38,786 nucleotides of DNA, from IMG/VR virus record IMGVR_UViG_3300031989_000021, positions 1 to 38,786 of that record; one strand, 5' to 3'. A program made the position numbers and the translations under genes. Origin of the DNA: a virus. Within the stretch, counting starts at the first letter, position 1. Every line of letters starts with the position of its first letter. Of this stretch, positions 30,617-38,459 are shown piece by piece. The notes below the pieces were generated by a model that saw nothing but the letters and a program-made list of their open reading frames with translations, ran no database searches and was not told where the DNA came from.

Positions 30617-30831
30617 CAAGGTCTGGGTGGTGATACCACGGATCGCGCGTTTTCGGCAAGCCCGCTGGAGTCTTGTCCAGCGTCGGCGTCGAGAACCCGC
30701 ACTTTCACGTCGTCAGGGGCGTCGATGACCATGGTGGCGCGCCCATTCGCCTTCTTGATCCTGATGCGGATCAGACCGTCACCGATGATGACGGTCTGAT
30801 CCCTTCCGGTCAGTTGCTTGACCAACGGCAC
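30616..30831 (-). CDS. CsrA-like RNA-binding protein (71 aa)
   Basis: GTG 30831 starts five bases after the scaffold stop with no strong ribosome site, so translation is probably coupled. Residues 4-46 follow the CsrA/RsmA layout. LTGR corresponds to LTRR of strand 1, TVIIGDGLIRIRI to T-x-M-I-G-D and strands 2-3, and ATMVIDAPDDVKVRV to V-R-I-G-V-x-A-P-x-x-V-S-V. CsrA dimers bind GGA in RNA hairpin loops and usually block ribosomes. Residue R44 of E. coli CsrA aligns with Val, although an Arg is adjacent, so binding could be altered. The C-terminal 22 residues are a polar tail. The next operon leader carries a CAGGA-loop hairpin. The call rests on motif alignment by eye. Confidence 0.62.
   Translation of the reverse strand: MPLVKQLTGRDQTVIIGDGLIRIRIKKANGRATMVIDAPDDVKVRVLDADAGQDSSGLAENARSVVSPPRP
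30630..30659 (-). promoter_or_regulatory. Putative late promoter D (capsid)
   Basis: On the minus strand TTGCCG (30654-30659) is followed after exactly 18 nt by TATCAC (30630-30635). It lies inside the end of the CsrA-like gene. The predicted start near 30623 gives a leader of about 54 nt before the capsid ATG. Confidence 0.58.
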
Positions 30832-30835
30832 GAGA

Positions 30836-31762
30836 TTACTGGCTCGCCAGCCAGGCTTCGAGGGCTTCGGGTGACAGCTTCTCGATTGCGGCCTCTGCGA
30901 TGTAGGGGTTGTCGCTTTCGAGAAGCCGATCCAAGGCCGCGAATGTGCCATCCACTGCGGCGCCGGTGTCGGACTGCGGGACAAAGGCCAGCGTCGGCTG
31001 TGGCGCCTTGGGAGCGGCCGCGGGCGCCGTTGCTCCCGGTGCGGGGCGAGCCTGCCCGGGCGTCACCGGCGCCGGGAGTTCGACACCTGCGGCCGCAAAG
31101 GTCTGGCGGTAGGTGTTCATGGCCGCGGTGAAGACCTGGTCGACGGTCATCGACTTGGCTTCCGGGCTTCTCTGGATCGCCAACACGCGCTCGTTGAAGC
31201 CGGTGACGTGGACCGGAGCCCAGAAGGTTGGGTTCGCCTCCTTGATTTGTTCGACGCGCGACCAGTAGGCGGCGACAGTCTGCTGCTGATAGGCCTGTGC
31301 CGCCTCGTCGGCCCGCGTCAACTCCAACTGCGCGGCGACGCGGGCCTGGTCGATTTCCGCCTGCTTCGTCCGCAATTCCTCGCGGCTGATCTCGCCGTTG
31401 TCATACTGGTCGAGAAGGGCATCCTTCTGCCCATCCAGTTCCGCAATCCTCGTCTGCACCGCGGTGCGGTCGATCGGCGGCGGCGGTTCCGCAGGCGCGG
31501 CGGGCGCGGGAGGCTCTGCGGGCGCGGGCGGATCGTTGGCGGTCGGTGCCGTCACATCCGGGGGCGGCGGGTCGGCGCCATCACCATCGAGGTCCACCGG
31601 GCCATCGGGCGCCTCGGCGATGCTGATGTTGGCCTCTGCCATCTCGCGGATCGCCATCGCTTCCTCGGCGTTGAGCCCGGCGATGGCTTCGGCCGTGATC
31701 TGGTCGCCCAGAACGGCCTTGTAGTCGATGCCGTCGAGGACTTCGGTTGCGGTCTTGGGCAC
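30836..31762 (-). CDS. Capsid scaffolding protein (308 aa)
   Basis: GTG 31762 is the start, eight bases after GGAG. The acidic N-terminal helix region (about 1-55) is followed by a long Pro/Ala-rich segment (about 60-97), then a highly charged coiled coil (about 98-165: RTAVQTRIAELDGQKDALLD, EISREELRTKQAEIDQARVA). The C-terminus is another Pro/Ala linker and a short terminal helix (SPEALEAWLASQ). Low sequence complexity, coiled coil, acidity and position between portal and capsid are typical of podoviral scaffold proteins, which guide capsid assembly and leave before DNA packaging. Confidence 0.8.
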   Translation of the reverse strand: MPKTATEVLDGIDYKAVLGDQITAEAIAGLNAEEAMAIREMAEANISIAEAPDGPVDLDGDGADPPPPDVTAPTANDPPAPAEPPAPAAPAEPPPPIDRTAVQTRIAELDGQKDALLDQYDNGEISREELRTKQAEIDQARVAAQLELTRADEAAQAYQQQTVAAYWSRVEQIKEANPTFWAPVHVTGFNERVLAIQRSPEAKSMTVDQVFTAAMNTYRQTFAAAGVELPAPVTPGQARPAPGATAPAAAPKAPQPTLAFVPQSDTGAAVDGTFAALDRLLESDNPYIAEAAIEKLSPEALEAWLASQ

Positions 31763-31775
31763 GGGTCTCGCTCCT

Positions 31776-34010
31776 TCACATCAGGGCGGGTTGAGGGGCG
31801 GCCGAGGCCGCGGTGGGAAGGTTCTGCGGCAGCGGAGCAGCCGAGGCCTGCGCCGTTGCCATGACGCGGTCGGTGACGGGCGCCGCCTGCGGCATCTGCA
31901 TGAGGTTGGTGGCAATGGTCAGCGCGGTCTGGATTTGCGCCAGGATTTCCATGGCTTTGCTCGCCTCGGTCTTGTCGGCATCGAGTTGCGTCTTCCGGGC
32001 CTTGGCGGCCAGTTCCATGGCCTGGGCCTCTTTCGCCGCCAGTTCCGCCTCCATCGCGCGCTGCTGCATCTGGGCCTCGGCCTGCTTGACCGCCTGCTGC
32101 TCGATCATCTCGGGGGTCGGGTTGTCGGGATCGGCGTCGGGGTCGGTCTGACCACTGATCTGCCGGATTCGCTTCACGATCTCGTCGCCGTTGGGCAGGT
32201 TCATCATCTCGACGACCAGATCGAGGATGGCGAGGGCGATCATCGGCGCCTGTGGGGCGATCTGTGCCAGCACCTCCATCAGGATCGCCAGATCGGCCTG
32301 CCGTTGCGATGCCCGCCATTCCTCCTCGCCGATGATGAAATCGGCCTTGAACGCTGCGATGTTGACGGCCTCGGGGCTGGTGCCGTTTATGACCACATAG
32401 TCGGGATTGCCACGCTGGTCGGTGATGCGGAACTCGCGTTCCTTGGTGATGAATTGCTCGACGTTCACCACCAGCTTTTCGCCGTGGATCATTCGGGCGA
32501 ACCGGTAGTTGTCGAACAGGATCGCCGTGGCCAGTTCGCCCTGATCCTGTCTGGCAACGATCGCTCGTCCCGATGTCGCGTTGGTCTGGCGCCCCATGTT
32601 CTCGTCGGTGACGCCGCCGACGGACTGGATCATCTTGGCGTCGGATTCCATCAGTTGCAGATGCGCGGCGGCAAGCTGCAGGTCGGTCTCGATCTTCGGC
32701 GCCATCCCGGCGACCGGCGTGAACTCGATCACCGCGTCCGGTCGCGCGGCTTCTTCACGGAACTCGTCCATGTCCCGGACCGACCCCTTGGGCACGAAGG
32801 CGCGGCGCGTGGACAGAAGGTAGAGGGCCTTGGACGCGCGCTTGTTCAGGTCGCGCTGCGGGTCGCGGACACCCCGGATGTAACCGTAGGGCATCCCGTC
32901 CTCGGCCCTGCGATAGCCCCAGATCGGCGTCAGCGGGAACCGGTTGTGCCGGTAGATCGAGGGGCCCAGGTAGATCAGGCCTGCACTGGTGAAGATCGCG
33001 ACATGCGTTCGCATCCGGGTCTTGGCGACGACGGTGGCGCGGCCGGCGGCGATGTCACCGAGATGCCCCGGCGATCTTTCATCGAACACCTCGCCCGAGA
33101 ACTGCCCCCCGGCGACCCATTTCTCCAGCACCGGCCGCCGATACCACGCCTCGATCAGGCGCACCCGCTCCCGATAGTTCAGGGTGCTGTCGGCGTAGAG
33201 GCCGCCGCCCTGCGTCATCATCCGCTCGTGGCTGTCCATGGCGGCGTCTCCGTAGCTGTCGAGACCGCCCAAGCCGAACTCGTAGATGCCAGATGTCGCC
33301 CTGGAGATCACCCCTGCGCGCTCCGGGAACAACGCCATCGCGAGGTCCACATCGGTCCAGCGGGTGCGGAACAGGTAGCGGGCGTCCGAATAGTCGGGTT
33401 CCCGGCTGGCGCTGTCGTGGATGACGTTTCGCCAGGATTCGTGACGATCATAGACCGGCTCGCCATCGTCTTCGGACCGGTATCCGGCCTCCAGCCATGA
33501 GAGCCCGGCCTTGACCATCTCCGCGAAGGCCGCGGAGTAGGCCATGTGGCTGTGGTTGGCGTCTCTGAGGTAGCGAAGGAACTCGGTCTTGCGGTGTGCC
33601 GTGTGCGCCCCATCCTTGCGCCTCGGCATCAGCTTGAAGTCCTTCCGCGACCGCCTCTCCTTGCCCAAGAGCCAATTCACGGAGGTGTGGATGAGGTTGA
33701 AAACGAGATCGAGTTGCCCGCGCTCGTTCAGGATCGCGCTTTCTTCTTGGGACCAGTGGCGGTGGTCGTAGAAGGCTTCATCAACCTCCATTTCCATGCG
33801 GCCGGGGGCCTGCTTGTCCATCTCGTAGAGGTAGTTGCCCAGCAGGCGCTTGTGGGTGTTCACCGCGGCTTCTTCATCCAGCGCGTTGCCCATCGGTTTG
33901 CGGGCCGCGGCCTTCGACACCTCGCCCAAGAAGCGTTTCGCGGCTTCCTCCGGCGACTTCGATGAGCCGAAGTGCCATTCGCCCGCCCGGAAATCACTGG
34001 CCTCAGACAC
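31776..34010 (-). CDS. Portal protein, P22 type (744 aa)
   Basis: GTG 34010 starts nine bases after GGAGG and overlaps the preceding stop. Length and motifs match the large P22-like portals: FYDHRHWSQEESAILNERGQ and FNLIHTSVNWLLGKERRSR near the start, then FAEMVKAGLSWLEAGYRSED, RHESWRNVIHDSASREPDYS, and YGYIRGVRDPQRDLNKRASK in the stem and wing region. A Gln/Ala-rich coiled coil occupies about residues 625-700 (the barrel-like C-terminus), ending in an Ala-rich tail. Twelve copies form the ring through which DNA is packaged and ejected, with the terminase on one side and the adaptor on the other. Confidence 0.92.
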   Translation of the reverse strand: MSEASDFRAGEWHFGSSKSPEEAAKRFLGEVSKAAARKPMGNALDEEAAVNTHKRLLGNYLYEMDKQAPGRMEMEVDEAFYDHRHWSQEESAILNERGQLDLVFNLIHTSVNWLLGKERRSRKDFKLMPRRKDGAHTAHRKTEFLRYLRDANHSHMAYSAAFAEMVKAGLSWLEAGYRSEDDGEPVYDRHESWRNVIHDSASREPDYSDARYLFRTRWTDVDLAMALFPERAGVISRATSGIYEFGLGGLDSYGDAAMDSHERMMTQGGGLYADSTLNYRERVRLIEAWYRRPVLEKWVAGGQFSGEVFDERSPGHLGDIAAGRATVVAKTRMRTHVAIFTSAGLIYLGPSIYRHNRFPLTPIWGYRRAEDGMPYGYIRGVRDPQRDLNKRASKALYLLSTRRAFVPKGSVRDMDEFREEAARPDAVIEFTPVAGMAPKIETDLQLAAAHLQLMESDAKMIQSVGGVTDENMGRQTNATSGRAIVARQDQGELATAILFDNYRFARMIHGEKLVVNVEQFITKEREFRITDQRGNPDYVVINGTSPEAVNIAAFKADFIIGEEEWRASQRQADLAILMEVLAQIAPQAPMIALAILDLVVEMMNLPNGDEIVKRIRQISGQTDPDADPDNPTPEMIEQQAVKQAEAQMQQRAMEAELAAKEAQAMELAAKARKTQLDADKTEASKAMEILAQIQTALTIATNLMQMPQAAPVTDRVMATAQASAAPLPQNLPTAASAAPQPALM

Positions 34011-34470
34011 GATCCGTCACCTCCTGATGTTCGATGACGCGGCCGGAGGTGGTGTCCACCATCTTGGCGTCTCCGATCGACTTGGTTTCCAGTGGCGGTT
34101 CTGCGGGCATGTTCTTGAGATCGGCGAGGCAGTCGCGGATCGCGGAAAGGATCTTGATGAGGTCGTTGCTGTCGAACTGGTTCCAGCCCATCGCCTCGGC
34201 GTATTCCATGAGTTCGACGGTGGCGCGGTCGGCGTCGCCAACCTCCTCTGAGAACATCCAGGCGCTATCGAGGCGCACCACACAGGGCTCCCAGCGTCGC
34301 ACCGGCTCGTTTGCGGGACCGAAGGCGAGGCAGGGGCGATAGTCGCCCATGGGGTTTCGCAGCCAAGTCCCGAAGACAAGGATGCCCTTGTGCTGCCGCC
34401 GGAACGCATGTTTCCGCAGGTCCAGCGCCGGGCGCTCGGTGTAGTTGCGGGGCAGGATCAGTCGGCTCAC
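34003..34470 (-). CDS. Conserved-type phage hypothetical protein (155 aa)
   Basis: GTG 34470 was chosen because it overlaps the upstream stop by four bases (GTGA) and follows GAGG by seven; a GTG 15 bases earlier lacks a ribosome site. The protein has a folded, strand-rich first half (LILPRNYTERPALDLRKHAF, GILVFGTWLRNPMGDYRPCL, RRWEPCVVRLDSAWMFSEE). A helical second half follows (ATVELMEYAEAMGWNQFDSN, LIKILSAIRDCLADLKNMP), then a polar tail. It lies between terminase and portal in a tightly overlapping operon, which suggests a packaging or portal-assembly role. No domain is recognised. Confidence 0.65.
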   Translation of the reverse strand: MSRLILPRNYTERPALDLRKHAFRRQHKGILVFGTWLRNPMGDYRPCLAFGPANEPVRRWEPCVVRLDSAWMFSEEVGDADRATVELMEYAEAMGWNQFDSNDLIKILSAIRDCLADLKNMPAEPPLETKSIGDAKMVDTTSGRVIEHQEVTDRV

Positions 34471-34715
34471 GGCGAGGCCTCGCACTGGTGTGCGGATTGT
34501 GCCAGCATCCGCGGGATGCTACTGCGGTCGGCCATCCGCATGTCGGTGAATTGCGAGCGGCTGGTTGCGCCGGCGCGGCGGCAGCGCAGTGTCAGGTCAT
34601 AGGTCATGGCCTCGTCGTTGCGCGCGACCGTCAGTTCGATGGCGTCCAGGGCATCGAGGCCGAGGCGGTCGATTATGGCCTTTCGCAGGAAGGCAGTCCG
34701 TTCGGACTCGGTCAT
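34467..34715 (-). CDS. Small hypothetical protein between terL and portal (82 aa)
   Basis: ATG 34715 overlaps the terL stop (ATGA) and the gene's own stop overlaps the next GTG (GTGA). The opening helix (TESERTAFLRKAIIDRLGLD) is followed by a strand-rich part (AIELTVARNDEAMTYDLTLR) and a polar C-terminus. Tight overlap on both sides supports a genuine gene. Its composition and place suggest a small packaging-region protein; I cannot assign a function. Confidence 0.6.
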   Translation of the reverse strand: MTESERTAFLRKAIIDRLGLDALDAIELTVARNDEAMTYDLTLRCRRAGATSRSQFTDMRMADRSSIPRMLAQSAHQCEASP

Positions 34716-37108
34716 ACCGTGACTCCTGATCTGCGGATGTTGCGTGGCCCGGCGCGCCGGTTGGCCTTCTTCTTGGCGTCCAGCGCGGGATCGAAGGCGG
34801 ACAGATCGAAGCCTTGGGCGTGCTGGCGGATGGCATCCGGGGCGTGTTCGTGACCGTCTTCGAGATGGCCGCTTGCCCAGGTCTGCAAGGTGCGGTTCCA
34901 TGGGCGGCTGTAGGCGTCGAGGTGAACGATGCCTTGCTTGGTCGTTTCCTCGTGGAACTGGTAGGTGTCGCACGCGAGACGCAGCTGGTCGATGCCGTGC
35001 TGGAGGTCGTGGACCCTGGGCACGATCTGCCAGTTCCACATCGGCCGGATGTCTCTCAGCACGTCGATGGGGCGATACACGCTTTCGGCGCCCTGCCGGG
35101 TATTACCGCCGTCGTGGGGGAGGTAGTGGGTGTCCCAGACGCAGCCCAGACGGTCGAGCCAGAGGATGAACGGAAGATACCCCTCCCCGGTGGCCTCGCG
35201 ATAGTTGACCCACCGGTCCATCCCGCCGATGCGCTGGTGAACCCAGACCACCGTGGAGTCGGTCGCCCCCAAGTCCCAGAACGTGTTGCAGGGGACGTGC
35301 CGGATCAGCGGGAAGTGCCCGATGCGGCCTTCGCGGCGCGCTTTGGCCATTTGTTCGGCCAGAATCTTCCCGCGGGTCGACGCCTGCCAGCACTCGCCGG
35401 GTGTCGACGGGTATTCCCGCCACATCAGTTCGGGCTCGGTGCGGAAGTCGGTGTCGCGCTTCGCCACATACCAGGTGCGCTGATCGAGGTCGATTTCGCA
35501 CCCCATCTCGCCCTCGATCTTGTCGAAGTAGGCGTGATCGGCGGTGGTGATGATGACGCGGCCGGGCGCGGAGCGATAGGACGGGTCCTGCCACCAAGGG
35601 AAGAAGTGGAACCGGTATTCCGAGGGGTCGAGTTGGCGTGTCACGCCGTCGGCCCCCTGCTTCTGGAGGTTCTCGGCGGTGCTCGCGATGTCGTAGAACT
35701 CGCCTGCCTGCCCTTCGGCGGTGGACTCGATGATGGCGATGCCGGTCGACGGGACCGCCTGCAGCGAGCCGGTGGTGATTTCCCTGGCCTTGTGCGGGAA
35801 CTGCGCCGCGATCTTGCCCATCTCCGAGACGTGGAGGAACTGCACGGTGGCGGATCGCGCCGATGTGGTCACACGGATCGAGGAGCCGTTGGCGAAGATC
35901 AGCTGCGAATCGTTGGACTTCACCAGCGGGCAGTATGCGCGGATCGCGTCGGGCAGGTTGTCGTAGGCCAGCTTGATCTTGTCGCGGAACAGGTTCTCGG
36001 CGTCATCCAAAGTGTGTGCGATCAGCACCACGTTCTGGTCGGCGTTCCAGAGGGCGTGATCGAGGGCGAGAATCGCGATTGCGGTAGAGTTGTGCGAGAT
36101 GAGGCCGCTTGCCACGAAGGTGCCGGTAGAGGTCTGGATGTCGATCAGGTCGTGCGGAGTGTCCACGCGCTCGATGCGCACGATTTCGTCCCAATTGGCG
36201 CCGGTGCGCTTCCCGGGGATGGCCTTGCCGTCGTAGATCATGCGTTCGCGGAATCGGGTTGTTGGGCAGGCGGCCAGCACGTCGATGACAGTGTCCAGCC
36301 TTCCGAATACAATCTTGTGGACGGCGCGCAGACCTAGCTTCGATCCACCCTCTCGGTGATCTTCCTCGATGCGATGGGGCAGGCCGCGGCGCGTCGCCCA
36401 TGCCACCATGCGGTCGAAAACGGGGCCTGGGCGCTGGAAAGCGCAAAGGGAGGCGCCGGTGCGCGTGGCGAGGGCTAAAGACCCCTCTCCGTCGAGAATT
36501 CCCGCCATCCATCCGTCATCTGGATCGGCCGCGGACGGCGAGGCGCAGGCACGCCGGATCGCGCAGCCCACTTTTAGGCGCGCCTTTGAGGGTTCTTCGA
36601 TCATCCGCCACCGGCCTTCCGCTTGGCCGGGAGAGCGGGACAGCCATCGGTGATTGCCGGAGCAGGTGACGACAGCGCCAGAGGCCAGATGCAGGCGATA
36701 GGCGTGGTCGTGGCGCGTGACGGCGGTGGCGACGACATCAGCGATGCGAAGCGATCTTGTCGGGCCCTTGCCGCCCGGCGGGAACTCGTCGCAGGCCACG
36801 ACACGGTCGCCGGGGCGCACATCAGCGAGGCGGCGCCAGGTCAGATCGGCCATGAGGATTGGCGTGGCCGGGTCGAGGCAAAAGCCCATCTGGCGCGCCT
36901 TCAGCAGGACGTTGCGATGCCAGAGGCGGGACAGCAGCTTCTTCTGTGCGGGGTTGGGGATGAACGGCACGATCATGCCGGGGTCGCTTGCCGACGTGCC
37001 GGGGCTCTTGACCTTGATCTTGTAGAGGCACCCCGAATGGATGCGCCAATGCCAGTCGCCCAGCATGGGGATCAGCGCGTTGGCTGAGGTCATCCCTCCG
37101 TCAGGCAT
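34712..37108 (-). CDS. terL: Large terminase subunit split by an intein (798-aa precursor)
   Basis: TerL is the ATPase and nuclease that packages DNA into the prohead through the portal. ATG 37108 is used (GGAGG 12 bases upstream); ATG 37093, only four codons in, is the alternative. The ATPase has the Walker A-like KARQMGF|S (residues 70-76 and 341), Walker B FLHVSEM at about 424-430, and motif III ESTAEG at 461-466. The nuclease shows WDLGATDSTV (Asp612), LPHDGG (Asp666) and HAPDA (Asp758). Residues 77-340 are an intein, so the mature protein should be 534 aa, the usual size. Without splicing the Walker A loop is interrupted and the enzyme should be inactive. Confidence 0.95.
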   Translation of the reverse strand: MPDGGMTSANALIPMLGDWHWRIHSGCLYKIKVKSPGTSASDPGMIVPFIPNPAQKKLLSRLWHRNVLLKARQMGFCLDPATPILMADLTWRRLADVRPGDRVVACDEFPPGGKGPTRSLRIADVVATAVTRHDHAYRLHLASGAVVTCSGNHRWLSRSPGQAEGRWRMIEEPSKARLKVGCAIRRACASPSAADPDDGWMAGILDGEGSLALATRTGASLCAFQRPGPVFDRMVAWATRRGLPHRIEEDHREGGSKLGLRAVHKIVFGRLDTVIDVLAACPTTRFRERMIYDGKAIPGKRTGANWDEIVRIERVDTPHDLIDIQTSTGTFVASGLISHNSTAIAILALDHALWNADQNVVLIAHTLDDAENLFRDKIKLAYDNLPDAIRAYCPLVKSNDSQLIFANGSSIRVTTSARSATVQFLHVSEMGKIAAQFPHKAREITTGSLQAVPSTGIAIIESTAEGQAGEFYDIASTAENLQKQGADGVTRQLDPSEYRFHFFPWWQDPSYRSAPGRVIITTADHAYFDKIEGEMGCEIDLDQRTWYVAKRDTDFRTEPELMWREYPSTPGECWQASTRGKILAEQMAKARREGRIGHFPLIRHVPCNTFWDLGATDSTVVWVHQRIGGMDRWVNYREATGEGYLPFILWLDRLGCVWDTHYLPHDGGNTRQGAESVYRPIDVLRDIRPMWNWQIVPRVHDLQHGIDQLRLACDTYQFHEETTKQGIVHLDAYSRPWNRTLQTWASGHLEDGHEHAPDAIRQHAQGFDLSAFDPALDAKKKANRRAGPRNIRRSGVTV
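36089..36880 (-). mobile_element. Intein with LAGLIDADG-like motif inside the terL Walker A loop (264 aa)
   Basis: The intein starts with Cys (CLDPATPILM), ends with His-Asn (LISHN), and is followed by Ser as the +1 residue, the full set needed for splicing. Block A is CLDP...DVRPGDRVVA, block B is VTCSGNHRWLS at about intein residue 71, and the C-terminal blocks are DLIDIQTSTGTFVASGLISHN. In the middle, GWMAGILDGEGSL (intein residues 123-135) matches a LAGLIDADG homing-endonuclease motif; a second copy is not obvious, so endonuclease activity is uncertain. Placement between MGF and STAI of the ATPase loop is a conserved site, the kind inteins typically target. Confidence 0.93.
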
Positions 37109-37419
37109 GATAGCGACGCACCTCCTTGACCGGGGCGTCGTCCTCGTCGGTTACACCCATCCAGACCGTGGCAACGGCAGCGGCCATCGTGAACAGGTTC
37201 GCCATGTGCGGGATTACGAATGCGCAGAGGATGCCGTGGCGCGGGACCGTGAACGAGGCAAACGCCATCCTGTCCGCAAGCCTGCCGCGGGCGGTCAGGC
37301 CTGCGGACAGGATGGCGTTTGCCCTTGGGCAGGTGGGGCAGGGCCAGTTCCGCGACGGCGTCGACGCTGACGGGCAGGAAGGCGTGGCGCTTGGGGGGCG
37401 GCGGGAATGGCGCGGTCAC
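37101..37419 (-). pseudogene. Frame-interrupted small membrane-type gene
   Basis: From GTG 37419 the first frame reads TAPFPPPPKRHAFLPVSVDA, then VAELALPHLPKG, a sensible protein. At about 37323 that frame becomes Arg/His/Gly-rich noise running to a stop at 37090. The +1 frame is sensible from there: ANAILSAGLTARGRLADRMA, FASFTVPRHGILCAFVIPHM, then a hydrophobic helix and stop at 37101, overlapping the terL start. The break coincides with the edge of a 28-bp inverted repeat. It could be a true frameshift mutation, a sequence error, programmed +1 frameshifting at CCC-AAG, or two genes, the second beginning at ATG 37268 (55 aa). The function is unknown. Confidence 0.6.
37257..37323. repeat. 28-bp inverted repeat with 11-nt loop
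   Basis: The arms 37257-37284 and 37296-37323 are reverse complements with one mismatch. In minus-strand RNA that position is a G-U pair, so the transcript can form 28 uninterrupted pairs. The loop is ccgcgggcggt. The repeat lies inside coding sequence at the frame break and has no U-tract, so it is not a classic terminator. Confidence 0.95.
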
Positions 37420-37422
37420 GTC

Positions 37423-37647
37423 CTAGAATTCCCACGGGGACAGCAGGGTGCGGGGCCAGCGCGCGTCGCCATCGCTGGGCGCCTGGTTCGCGCCTTTTGC
37501 TTGCTGCGGCACCGGCCCAAGCCCCACGCGCATCACCTCCTCGATGTCGGCCGCGATGCGCAGGAGGGTTTCCGCGCTGGCGTCCCCATTGCTCAGATCA
37601 CGCCCGCGCCGCCAGGCTTCGTCGTGCAGGAATGGGTCGTCGGTCAT
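37423..37647 (-). CDS. Small hypothetical protein after terS (74 aa)
   Basis: ATG 37647 overlaps the terS stop (ATGA), and the frame ends at TAG 37423, four bases before the next GTG. The product is acidic-helical (TDDPFLHDEAWRRGRDLSNG, SAETLLRIAADIEEVMRVGL) with a polar, Gln/Pro-containing C-terminus ending in SPWEF. The gene is recovered by trimming a longer open frame whose first part is terS read out of frame. It may be a terminase accessory protein by position only. Confidence 0.65.
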   Translation of the reverse strand: MTDDPFLHDEAWRRGRDLSNGDASAETLLRIAADIEEVMRVGLGPVPQQAKGANQAPSDGDARWPRTLLSPWEF

Positions 37648-38438
37648 GAGCTGGCGGGCTCCTGTGGGGGGACCGGCACGATTGGCGCGCGCGATCCGGT
37701 GGTCTGGATGTGGCGGATCAGATCGCCGAGGGCGTCGGCGACGGGGCGGCCTGCATTCTCGCGGTCGAACATTCCGAGGTGGCGGGCGACCTGGTCGAGG
37801 GCGTGCATCCGGTCCAGCGTCTTGATCTTGGTGCCCTTGTCGGTTTCCTCGACGGCGTCGAACAGGATCGCGGCCTCTGGCGGCAGGGATGCGGTGTCGG
37901 CCAGCACGGTGAAGCCGATGCCGTAGCCGTCGCACTCCGGGCAGAAGGGGTTGGGGGAGAGGTTGCGGGAGTAGCCATAGCCGCCGCTCTCGACGGGCTC
38001 TGTGGCGCGCAGGCGGGCCATGACAGCGGGGCGCGGCGTCTCCCGGTCCGCTTCGGCCGCGTATTCAGCTTCCCATGCCGACCGGGCGTCGTCGTATTCC
38101 CGGGGGGTGCGCCACTGGTAGGCGTGGTCGATGCCGTGACAGAAGCGGCAGGCGCCGCGCCGGTGCTGCATCAGCGCGCGCGGGTCTGCGGTGGCGATCT
38201 GGGAGTAGCGTCGCAGGACATCGTCGGCTTCGAGGCTGACGCGCGCGCTCCGCTCGGCCATGAGTTCGCGGATGCGCTCGCCCACTTCGGGATAGCCCAT
38301 CAGCTGGTTTGCCATGTTGGCGGCGGTGCTGCGCTTCGTGGGCTTGTATCCGGCCCGGAAAAGGGCCTTCGTAGCGTCGAGGTCCACCAAGTATTCCTGG
38401 CAGAACGCTTCCCTCTTGGCGTTGCGCAGCGCGGGCAT
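37644..38438 (-). CDS. terS: Small terminase subunit with zinc-ribbon insert (264 aa)
   Basis: ATG 38438 is chosen over the longer frame because GGAGG lies eight bases upstream and the protein opens with PALRNAKREAFCQEYLVDLD, the helix-turn-helix start of terminase small subunits that recognise packaging sites (ATKALFRAGYKPTKRS is the second helix region). LSLE-type helices follow (RVSLEADDVLRRYSQIATAD). A zinc-ribbon-like insert has Cys97-x2-Cys100 (CRFC) and Cys166-x2-Cys169 (CPEC), as in other small terminases of this class. The C-terminal part is the oligomerisation and TerL-contact region. It is the first gene after a predicted promoter and leads the packaging operon. Confidence 0.88.
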   Translation of the reverse strand: MPALRNAKREAFCQEYLVDLDATKALFRAGYKPTKRSTAANMANQLMGYPEVGERIRELMAERSARVSLEADDVLRRYSQIATADPRALMQHRRGACRFCHGIDHAYQWRTPREYDDARSAWEAEYAAEADRETPRPAVMARLRATEPVESGGYGYSRNLSPNPFCPECDGYGIGFTVLADTASLPPEAAILFDAVEETDKGTKIKTLDRMHALDQVARHLGMFDRENAGRPVADALGDLIRHIQTTGSRAPIVPVPPQEPASS

Positions 38439-38459
38439 GGGACGATCCTCCAGCGCGCG

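Noticed and set aside
37257-37323. Long hairpin as an intrinsic terminator
   Set aside because: No U-tract follows on either strand and it lies inside coding sequence upstream of terL, where termination would block the operon.
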